A DNA stretch of 64,000 nucleotides, taken from the NCBI GenBank assembly GCA_946811185.2, contig OX328104.1, positions 11,295,918 through 11,359,917 of the forward strand, in the 5' to 3' direction. The translations under genes and the position numbers were made by a program. Below are positions 11,001-23,000 of this stretch, in pieces; within the stretch, counting starts at the first letter, position 1; every line of letters begins with the position of its first letter. The notes under the pieces are model-generated. The model saw nothing but the letters and a program-made list of their open reading frames with translations, was not told the DNA's origin and ran no database searches. This DNA comes from Hippopus hippopus (lineage: Eukaryota > Mollusca > Bivalvia > Cardiida > Cardiidae).

Positions 11001-14000
11001 TTAAATGCTGTCATTTGGTAAAGGGTTAATAAAACGCAAAATTAATAGTCGCCGCACCAAGTCATTTGAGACAGGAGAGAGATATTGAGACCTTGTTTGA
11101 TAAATCCCATAATTTGACACATGAATGTAGTCTGAAAATGCCATACATGTTATCTTAACCCTTTCCCAAACAACAAATTTTAGGCTTTTTCAAATTTAAA
11201 TCATCTGCAAACAATCAATTTAAAATTTCTTCAAATAACCTTAAGCTCTCTGATATGGTAGAAAACAATGTGGGAAAAGGAGAAAATGCTGGTTACCAGC
11301 ATTTTCTCCTTTTCCCCACAATGTTTTCAAAAGCCTTCTATTCAAGGGTCGCGAAAACCCAGGATTGTTTGGTAAAGGGTTAAGTATGGAGGTTATTATG
11401 AGTCTGACAATCATGTTGCAGCACAGTCTATCGAAGCTGCCAACTTTAACTTTTACCACACGACAAAAATGTAGACTTGTCAAAATTGAAAGCTTTTGTA
11501 TACCACAAAATCTATGTGAATCAAAAATTGAAATTTTATTTGGAAAGGGTAGAAAACATTGTGGGAAAAGGAGAAAATGTTGATTACCAGCATTTTCTCC
11601 TTTTCCCCCCACGATGTTTTCAAAAGCTTTTTCTAAGGGTTGTTAAGTCAGGAGCGTGTGGTAACGGGTTAATTTAAGTTTTAGAATTCATTTTTTTGCC
11701 ATTGATTCGATCTTTGACTGACCGTACTGAAATATGTTGCCAGAGTTATAATTATAGCTAAACTTTCTAAAAGGTATGAATTAAATTTGCCTTGAATCTG
11801 TACCAAGATTTGTTTACCTTTGGTCAATAGAGGGCCTTTAAATTTAAATGCCAGTTTCACCTCCGTTACTATAAGAAGTTGCTTTCATGGACATCATAGG
11901 TCAATATTATGCTCCATAAAAGATGCAGTCTGAACAAAGGTCTATAACAAGCACTACTTGATTCCAAATAATGGTCGAAAAATCTCTTCCATTGCAGTAG
12001 AATTGTGGTATAACCCTTTACCACACAAAAATATTTTATACTCATCCATATTGAAAGTACTTGTTGAGGAGAAACTAAACATCACTCAAATTATGAGACT
12101 TATTTTTGAGAAAATAGAAAACATTGTGGGAAAAGGAGAAAATGCTGGTGTAACCAGCATTTTCTCCTTTTCCTACAATGTTTTCAAAAGCCTCTTTCCT
12201 CATGGTCATTAAAACTTGAGATTGTGTGGTAAAAGGTTAAGACCACAAAAAGACAAAATTGATGCATTTTGTGGCAAGCAACATAGACACAAAGAGAAAA
12301 GAGTATACCTTAAATTTTTTGCCCCTGTGAATGGCAAATGACCTGGTGTCCAGACGGTTATAAATGTCTTTTAATCTCATCTGTCTTTCAGCTGAGGCAA
12401 CTTGTTCGTTTACATTCTGTAATATCTCTTTACTCAACTCTAGAGCAGATCCTAGGCTTTCACGATCTTTTTTATCTACAAAAAAAAAAACAATAGTAAC
12501 ACAGAACAGAAAATGTAATAGAAAAAAAAAAACGGTGAAAGTTAAAGCATTTGATTAAGTTTGTTAATCTTGCAGTTTTTACCAAAAAATCCCTTGGTTT
12601 CACAACCTTGGGATACAAGCTTTTGAAAACAATGTGGGAAAAACGGAAAATGCTTGCAACCAGTTTTCTGCCATTTAAAGGACAAACTCAAGCTTTTGAA
12701 AACATTGTGGGAAAAACGGAAAATGCTTGCAACCAGTTTTCTGCCATTTAAAGGACAAACTATCATTTTAGCCATTTGTTACATTGCCTTCTTCTAGTGC
12801 CTTCAAATGTACAAGTGTAAATGTTTGTGGTTTTGTAAAAGTTAAGGAGAAACTTGTTCAGAAAAAGTAGAGATAATTAAAAAATTCTTTATGAAACAAT
12901 CCAGTGTTTTAATGAGTCTTGAGGAAAATAGTTTTAGAAATCAGCTTTTTCTCATTTTCTTAAATTGTTTTTAACCCTATCAAAGACAAAACTACTGTTT
13001 GAGCCACATTAAGTATTTTTTTCTGCAAATGCTTTCATGTAGTATCATGTAGTAGAGTCTTAAATTTTGTCACTAAAAAGTTGAGAGAAATTTCAGCATA
13101 TTTTTATTGAAAACTCTATGAGAAGAAGAGGAAACAAAACCATGCCTACAAACAGATCTGTTTCGAGTATACATACACACCACCCCCCCCCCCCATTCTT
13201 TGGTTTGGGGTTTCACCCTTTACCACACAATCTCGACTTTTAACGACCCTGAAGAAAAAACCTTTAGAAAACATTATGGGAAAAGGAAAAAATCATCATT
13301 TTCTCCTTTTCCCAGAATGTTTTTTAGCCTTCCCAAACCAAATTTAAATTTTTCAGTCACATTTATTTTGTCGTCTGCAAATGCTTTCAATTTGGACCAA
13401 TCTAAAATTTTTTCATATGGTAAAAGTTAATGAACAATCACATAATTACGACACTTAGATGTTGTAGATAACGACCATCTATATCCTCACATTATTTACC
13501 TTTAGTGCTCTTTATAACTGCCTCAATGAGGGTCGGGTACTTTGTAGGCCTTTGTGTAATGAGAAGTATATAGTCTGGTATCTCTCTTTTTTTACATATT
13601 GGATGGTTTGTTACTTGCTGAAATTAGACACAAAAAAATAGTGAGCCATGCTCTGGCAAGTGGGGAATTAATCCATCTCTGTGAGGCATTAAACCAAGCA
13701 AGTCAACACATAATTATGAATCCATATGGAGGCATTAAACCTTCTTTTCACAGAGCATGGCTCAAGTAAGTTTATAATCATGCAATACATTGTGGAAAAA
13801 GTACTGATCATGGCTATGTGTGAAAGACTAACTACAACCTCATTTACAAACGTGACTGCTTCTGCTCCTGCATGAGACAGCTTCTCTGTATCAAACAGCT
13901 GTGCCTTTTTCCTAAATGTTTTCTATTCTATGAAATAAAATCTCTTATATTTCTCCACAATTCTTTGTGTCATTTTCTTCTAGTCTGTTAAGCCTTAACC

Positions 14001-17000
14001 CTTTACCATACAACAAAATTTTGGACTCGACCAAACTGAAAGCATTTGCTGACGACAAAATAAATGTAGCTTAAATGGTGATTTTTGTCTTTGATAGGGT
14101 AGAAAACATTGTGGGAAAAGGAGAAAATGCTGGTAACCAGCATTTTCTTCTTTTCCCACAATATTTTCAAAAGCCTTTTATTTCAGGGTCGTTAAAATTT
14201 GGGATAGTGAGGTAAACAGTTAACCCTTTACCAAAAGTTTTTATGTCGTCTGCAAATGCTTTTCAATTTCAACCAGTCCAAAATATTGTTGTTTAGTACA
14301 GAGTAAAATTACTTAATTACATAGGTCAAGTAACAACCTTTCATGCAGGTTAACATAACTTTCTTTCTTTATAATTTGTTTGTATGTTGGAAAATGGTGA
14401 CTGTGAATGCTTATTGCTTTACCTAATGACAAAATTTTAGACTTGTCCAAATTGAAACCATTGGCATACAGTGACTCAAGTTAAAATTTGTTTTTGGACC
14501 GGTAAAAAGCATTGAGGGAAGAGGAGAAAAAACTGGTTACCAACATTTTCTCCTATTCCCACAATGTTTTCAAAAGCCTTCTTTCTCAAGGTCAGTAAAC
14601 TCCAGATTGTGTGGCAAGGGGTGAAAGAGATTAAAAAACCCTACTTCATTCTTAAACTTGAAACTTCAACTTATATTTTCACATCATACATTGCATATAA
14701 CAATATAAGCACCACTCCATATTGCAATAGTTTGAATATATCTCTACGTTTGTCAGAACTTACTTTTATAAAAGCTTGAAATTTTCTGTCTTTGGAAATA
14801 AAATCTTTGTAAAGTTGAAGAGCTTCTAAATGACCAGAACAAAACACCCCATATGCTGTTTTCATCTGTTTAGCAGAATCTCCCGAAAACTGAAATATTG
14901 AAAATCACAAATTGAAAATCACAAAAATAATAACAGAAGTTCTTTTTTGTTAAACATGAAGAAAGAGTTTATATGACTGTTCTCGTAAGTTTCTTAACTC
15001 TTTGCTAAACGACACTTCTTTCGACTGCTTCAATGAAAGCATTTACAGACAACAAATTACATGCTGCTCAAATGGTGAGATTTGTCTGATACGATAAAAA
15101 AAAAACATTGTTGGAAAAGGAGAAAATGCTGACAACTAGCATTTTCTCCTTTTCTAAAAACGCTTTCAGAAGTCTTTTTTCCCAAGATTGTTAAAAGCAG
15201 ATATTCTTTGGTAAACGGTTAAAATTTTTGAAGCGAAACTAGCCATAGACACAATCTCTACCTTATATGCATTTTAGTGTATAGAAATTGAAGAAAATGC
15301 AGATTTTATAGTAATATATTACTTCATATAAGCTACTGATCTTCATATGACCATAATTCTTAAAGATTGTCTACCACAGCTGACTGAAACACTTCTCGAT
15401 AAAATACAGAGCTACTTCTCCAAAAGTTTTTCTCATCATCTAAACACTATACCTGTTTATTTAAAGTAGGACCAAGAAATTCTACGCTACGATCTGCTCT
15501 CTTATTCTGTAAGTCTTGGAGTTCCCGTAAAAAGTTCAAATGTATGTAAATGAGATCATCCAAATGTGGAAACATTCTCTCCACCCATGCTGAAGACATT
15601 CCAAGGTTTCGTAACATAGCATCACGGAAAAACTGTAACAGATTGTTGAAAGGAACATTAACACATTGATATCTTCTTAGCCCTTTATGACACAATCACG
15701 AGTTTTAGCCATCCTGAGGAAGGACACTTAAAAACATTGTGGGAAAATGAGAAAATGCTGGTAACCAGCATTTTCTCATTTTCCCACAATGTTTTTTCCC
15801 GATGATGTAGCACTTTGGAAATATACATTTCATTCATTTAGTACTCAAAGGTAAAATTAGTAAAAACTTTAAGAAGGTAAAAATAAGTTGTTATCTGGAA
15901 TTTACAATATTTATTTAACTTCTTGCCAAGCAAAAATATTTTAGAATGGTCTGTATTACACATACTTCCAAACAATATTTCTTATCTGGCTAAAATATGA
16001 GATTTGTTTGTGAAAGGGAAGAGAACATGTGAAAAAAGAGAAAATGCTGGTCACCAGCATTTTCTCCTTTTTCTAACCTTAATTTTTTCAACAGCCTTCT
16101 CTGTCAGGATTGTTAAATTTTGGGATCATGTGGTAAATGGCTAAATTGGACCTGGTAAGCTTAAGGTTAAGGAAAATGATACAACAATTTTCTCAACTTA
16201 CAATCTGCAATGTTTTTAACCGCTTGCAATACTGTCTCTCTGTCTGTATTAACTCTGAAATACACAAGAACATATACATGTACATGCACATATAATATTT
16301 TGTTGTTCTCTACAGGAAAAACTTTTATAAAAAATTCAGTAGGGCAATTGACTGAATGGAGTTTTATGCCCCTTTAAACATGTTTTACGCCCCTTTAAAC
16401 ATCATTTCAGTCTCCACAAGGGCAATATCGTTAAATAAATTATATGCAGCCACTTTTTTCCTCCTTCCATCTGAAACATTATGGCTAAAGGAAACAATAC
16501 TTGTAACACGTTATTTCTTCTTTTGCATGGATGTTTTCAAATGTAACCAATTATTAGAACTTCAGACTGTCTGTGTTATGTGGGTTTCTACAGGCCACAT
16601 TCAGTGGATTTATAGCAAAATCTTAAACAAATTGCACTTTTTGGTGTATGAGACAATTACTGCCTCTTTTAACATACTGCCAGACAACAAAATTTTAGCC
16701 TTGTCCAAATTGAAAGCATTTGCAGATGACAAATTAAATGTTATTCAAAACATAAAATTTGTCTTGCATAGGGTAGAAAACATTGTGGAAAAAGGAGAAA
16801 ATGCTGGTTACCAGCATTTTCTCCTTTTCCCACAGTGTTTTCATAAGCCTTCTTTCTCTGGTTTGTTGAAAGTCGGCACAGTGTGACACTTCAGAGCCCT
16901 GGCCTAGTACTGGTAAAACCTAGGAAATACATGAATATGTGAACTGTCGCTGTGATATGACTGAAATAATGTTGAAAGTGGCGTAAAACATCATTCAATC

Positions 17001-20000
17001 AATCAACATTAAAACTATTTTAAATCACAAACACAAAAACCTACCCCATATTGTGTCTTGCCGTTTGATATCTTTTGGGTTCCATTTCTTTAGAACCTGA
17101 AAGTAACAGTAAGAAAAATTGAGTAAACCTGTAGTCTGTGCTAGAAGATGATTTATGTCTACACAGAGTGTTCTTTTTTCACATTATGTTTGGTTAACTC
17201 AAGTTCAAACTATAACATGTCACACATGTTCAAACTGAAAGCATTTGCAGATGACAAATCAAATGTGATTAAAATAATAGGATATGTCTTTGAGAAGGTA
17301 GAAACAAGAGGGCCATGATGGCCCTGTATCGCTCCACTGGCTAATAAGTAATAACACTACATGCCAAACATTACAATACTTGGCCAATTTGTTTCAAACT
17401 TGAAGACATACAAAATTCTTTCTATAAAATCCTACGAGAAAGTTATGACCCCCGGGCAAAGCCATTTTTGACCACAAAGCTATAATTACTTGAATCCTGG
17501 TGCAGGTCCACAAGATAAAGCCCCATACCAAATAATACAGGTCTAGAATGTGTGGTTATAAACAAGAAAATTTTCAAAGTTTCCTCAATAAAAGGCCCTG
17601 TAAAACATGAGACCCATGAGACAGGGCTAAATTCAGTAGCCCTAGGTCTTAATATGGTTAGTAACAAGAGGATTTATAGTTTTCACCACAAAAGCCCATG
17701 TAAAACTTGTGACCCCTGGTGTGGGGACAAACTTGACCCCAAGACTATCATTTGGGCCCTCTTGGTAGAGGCCCACTAGATAAAGCTACATGCAAAATTT
17801 GGTAGTCCTAGGCCTTATGGCTAGGTACAAGTAGATTTTAAAAGTTTTCCCAATATAAGCCCATGTAAAACTTGTGACCCCCGGGACGGGGCCAAATTTG
17901 ACCCCAGGGCTATAATTTGGGCACCCTTGGTAGACACCCACTAGATAAAGCTACATGCCAAATTTGGTAGCCCTAGGCTTTATGGCTAGCTACTAGAAGA
18001 TTTTTAAAGTTTTCCCTATATAAGCCCATATAAAACTTGTGATCCCCGGGGCTGGGTCAAATTTGACCCCAGGGCTATAATTTGGGCACTCTTGGTAGAC
18101 GCCCACTTGATAAAGATACATGCCAAGTTTGGTAGCCCTAGGCCCTATGGCTAGGTACCAGAAGGATTTTAAAGTTTTCCCTATATAAGCCCATATAAAA
18201 CTTGTGACCCCTGGGGCGGGGCCAATTTTGACCCCAGGGCTATTATTTGAAGGAACTTGGTAAAGGTCCACTAGATAAAGCTACATGCCAAATTTGGTAG
18301 CCCTAGGCCTTATGATTTCAGACAAGAAAATTTTCAAAGATTTTCAATATTTTTCAGTTTTGTTGCCATGGCAAACAGAGTTTTTGAAGGAATCCAATTC
18401 TTTCAAGACATTCTGAAGAGGACCATGGCAGGATCATTTCTGTGAAGTTTCATCAAAATTGGATAGGTAGTTTCAGAGAAGAACATGTTTGAAATAAAAG
18501 TTAACGCACGCACGGACGAACAGACGGACGCACGCATGCATGCACGGATGCACGACGGACACCAGGCCATGACATAAGCCCGCTGGCCTTCGGCAAATGG
18601 AGCTAAAAATTGTGGGAAGATGAGAAAATGTTAGTAACCAACAATTTCTCCTTTTACCAAAAAGCTTTCAAAGCCTTTTTCCTCAAGGTTGTATAACAAA
18701 GTATTACGGAAGATCACTCCTTCCTTTCTGCATAACTTTTTCCTGTATAAAATAAATACCTGACAACTGTGTTGGAAAGAATTCTCTTTAGCTAAGTGGT
18801 TAAGGTACTGGTCTTTAAAATCTTGAAAAACTGAGGATCTTAGCTGTGCAGGTTTGATCTTGGCCGAGGGGGTTGGTATTTGAGCTAGGCATTTGTGCGA
18901 ACTTTCATGTTCTTAAGATTGGACTCATCCAGGACTGGCCATTGAGGCATTTGTTGTCTAAATAATAGACTTACTGCCTAGGAAAAAAAAGGCTTTCTGT
19001 CATCAAAATGATGACATTTAAGAGGGGGTGTAATACAGGAGATCACTCCTTCCTTACTGCATTGCTTCTTCCTGTATAAAATCAATACCTGACAACTGCT
19101 TTGGAGTGAATTCTCTTTAGCTAAGTGTTTAAGGTATTGGTCTTTAAAACCTCAAAAAACTGAGGATCTTTGCTCCATAGGTTCGAATCTCGGCCAGGGC
19201 TGTTTGTATTTGAGCTATGCATTTGTAGCAAACTTTCATATTCAAAAGAAAAGGACTGTCTTAGTACAGGATTAAAACATTAAAGTACACTAAACAAATT
19301 AGCCAACTAACTAAACTTAGGGTTTCAGGATACCCATAATAAACTTTGCTTGTAGTACTATAATAAAATGAACATTTAACTAAAAAGGATAAAAAATTCA
19401 TTGAAGTCCAAGTTGGTCTGTATGAATCCCCAAAATTACTGGACAATTAGGTCAGTTTTGAGGGTAAAATAAGTTCATGTCATAAATTTAGCAGTTCTAC
19501 CGTTTATCCTTCCAAAACGAAAAAACAAGAACACACAGACAGTAGTTCTAGATCTGCTTCTGAGTAGACTGTTACAATAAACTGAGTAGAAATAATTGAA
19601 TAATTGACAGGGTAAAATGGTTCTTTGCCCTGGTAGGTTGAAAAGTACTCAAGTGATAGCATTACACAACCACATCTACCTTTTTATCCACCGTTTCACT
19701 CCATGTTTCTGGCTCCTCAGTTAGCAAGTTGCCAAGCTCAACATCCTCGAACCGCACTTCTTGAACACCTGCAAATAAAGTCAAAGCTCTCCTTTATCAA
19801 CACATAGAATCAAACAGTAGAATAACTTATGATGTATATAGTACATGTACTTTTACTGAAAACATGACAAAGGTTTATCATTGGTAAGGAGTTACGAGAG
19901 GTGGAAAGTAAAAGAGAAAAAAAGAAGAAAAACAAGAACGTGAAAGTTTTAGCTTAAAAGATTACTGCATCCAGATTCATGTATCTATTAGTCTTCCATC

Positions 20001-23000
20001 AAACCACTTTTTGACATTTTCGAAAGTAGGAAAAAAGTTTCAAAAAGAAATTTCTACTCCTGTCAAAATGCTTTCAAATGTAAATGAAAATTAGTCCTTC
20101 AAGGTTTCAAAGATGTTTTTACTACTGTCTTCTGCAAACTTTTTTCAAACTCTAATGAAATTTTTCCAAATTGATGACTTTATTATACCACTTTATTTAC
20201 ATGCACTAACAAGCTGATTTTCATATTTACTGTTTATGGGCATGTAATTTTTCAAGTAGGCTGATATGCCAAAGCATAAGTTAGAACTTCTAATTATTGT
20301 AAAGACAGATTGAGATTCTGCACTGAATGGGTGTGGATGAAAAAATTCTAATCAGTACACACAATATAGGTTTCTAGTAAAAAAGCAAACAAAATATATC
20401 ACTTTAAACACCCTAATATTTGTATTGATATTGAGTCTGATTCTGTTTCCTCACATAAGATATAGAAGATAATTGTCTGTTTTCAATGTATGATTGAAAT
20501 TTCTTTCATTGAGTGAAAAGCAAAGTCTCTTTTTTCACAAGTGGCAAAGCCACAAGTAAAATTTTGGCCTTTGCTTTTCACAAAATGAAAGAAATTCCGA
20601 TTGTACACTGAAACAAACAATTATCCTATTTCTTTTATGCTCTTCACTTTAACATTTTCTTCACTGCTAACTTTTGCTCACAATGAAAAATATGTGCATT
20701 ATTCAAGCAAAATAGACCTATTCAGTGTAGTCGGATAATGACGTCATGAGTGATGTTGACTATGTCATAAAACGTGCCATTCACCCGCTAAAAATTCATT
20801 CATGTTCTATAAATATCCCTGGTATGTCAAAATAAAAGTTATAACATTCACTGGTGAATTATAACATTTACCAGTGAATTATAAGCATATAATTCACTTT
20901 TAGATTTATATAAACTACTGAATAGCACAAAAGAAAGTCAGAGTGACAAAGAATACTTACTATCCACGTCATCTAGAGATTCTGTGGACTGAGATATTGC
21001 CTCTGTAATACTGAAAAATAAATAAATGGGTTATTTGTGAACTACTGCATCCATTTTTTTTCCCAGTCTTACGACAGAACTTCTACAAGAGGGCCACAAT
21101 GGCCCTGTATCACTCCACTGGCTAATAAGTAAAACCACTACATGCCAAACTTTACAATACTTGGCAAATTGGTTTTGAACATGAGACCCCTGAAACAGGA
21201 CTAAAATTGGTAGCCCTAAGTCTTATGGTCAGTAAAAAGAAGATTTCTAAAGTTTTTACTATATAAGCCCATGTAAAACTTCGGACCCCTGGAGTGGGAT
21301 CAAATTCAACCCTAGGGCTATAATTTGAGCACTCTTGGTAAAGACCCACTAGATAAAGCTACATGCAAAATTTGGTAACCATAGGCTTTATGACCAAGTA
21401 CGGGGAGATTTCTAAAGTTTTCACCATATATGCCCATGTAAAACTTGTGACCCCTGGGGCGGGGCCAAATTTGACCCCAGCGCTATAATTTGGGCACTCT
21501 TGGTAGGGGCCCAGTAGATAAAGCCACATGCAAACTTTGGTGGCCCTAGGCCTTATGGCTAGGTGCAGGGAGACTTCTAAAGTTTTCTCTATAATATGAA
21601 AAAGGCAAAGCCTCAATACAAGCGACGTGAATGATTTGTAGAACATATATAATCTGTTTATTCGAACAACGAGCTAGATTCTAAATCTTGAAACCAAAGG
21701 GTTTTGAGTTCGAATTCCAGCTTTGCCAAAACTAATTTTGAGCGTTGTCAAAAGTAGAAAGCATTTTTCTTTCGTAGATTTATACATGTGAAATAGGGCA
21801 AACTGTCTCTGATTTTCTTAACAAAATAAGACAGTTCCTTGACAATTTCATTAATTAATGTCCAGAAAAATAACTTGGAATGATTATTGGTTCACATACT
21901 TGTAAAGACCATTTTACGAGAACCTTTCCTCATTGCATGTACGTGTAGATCTAGATTTATATAAGAGAGACTTTGATTTTTACTAGGAATTGGTCAGTAG
22001 GTTAGGAAGAATATTGAGCAGAGCACTGGTAAAAGGAACTTCAGGAACGCATGGTAGGTGCTCTTGCCGCCCCAATGAATATACACACAAGAAGAAAAAA
22101 ACAAACAAACAGAATCTTTCTTTCGTTTCTTCATTAGTGCACATGTCTACCCATGTTTTACCTGGAGTTTCTTTAAAATCAGAGTGCGCAGATTGCTAAA
22201 ATTAGATTATATGTAGCTTTCCTTTTTCATCCCATCTGCTTTCCTACCCGTCCATCATTGAAACAGTGGTCAATGCAGAGACAGGAATGAATTCTGTCGC
22301 AATGACTAGATCTAGATCTATCATCAATTCTAGGAAATAAATTTGCCGAGTCATCAGATAGGTCTAGATAGATCTACCCAACTTATGGGGGGGAAAAAAA
22401 AAAGAGCAAAGCTTTCGTAACATTAAATATTAATATATTTGAGCCATGTTGCGGTAAAAGAGTGTTTAATGCATCTCCGTGATGCATGGTACCAGGCAAG
22501 CCATCACATAATTATACATCCATATTGCATGATAACTGACTGAATCAAAAGGCATGCATACTGGTCCTTTGACATGCAGAACGTTGAAAAATAGATCTAA
22601 GCAAGGAGTTTTGACCCAGGTTAGCTTGCGCAGACTGCACAAGCAGACCAGGGTCGATAGTTTTTGCAGATGCATTAAGCCCCCTGTTTACAGATCATAA
22701 ATCCGGCTTTCTCCGTAAATGGTATTTTGAAACAGTCAAAAAACTAGTTTAGTAATGATTTCTTCGACACAATGTTTTCCGCGAAAAAACGGCTCGTGCA
22801 TGACGTAAGAATAGTATATGATTAATGACGTCATTATTTGCTAGCATGAATCATTGCATATGTTTATACACAAAAAGACGCTTAATTCTCTGAAAGTAGG
22901 TAAGAAATTGGATAATCTGTACTCATTAAACTGATAATGATTTTTAATTAATCATCCGATCGGTAGACGATTATTGTTATTTTTGACCAATCAGGTACTT

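Noticed and set aside
10382..11028. CRISPR-like array of regularly spaced palindromes
   Set aside because: The repeats are about 200-228-bp MITEs with TTAA borders in an intron of an animal gene. No short repeats with unique spacers.
16356..16886. 176-codon open frame on the plus strand
   Set aside because: Its second half (NIVEKGENAGYQHFLLFPQC) is the translation of the MITE hairpin, the same peptide that appears in many other frames in the window. The first half is anonymous intron.
21990..22199. Plus-strand 69-codon frame SRALVKGTSGTHGRCSCRPN
   Set aside because: Looked protein-like at first, but no splice borders, no family resemblance and no neighbouring continuation were found.
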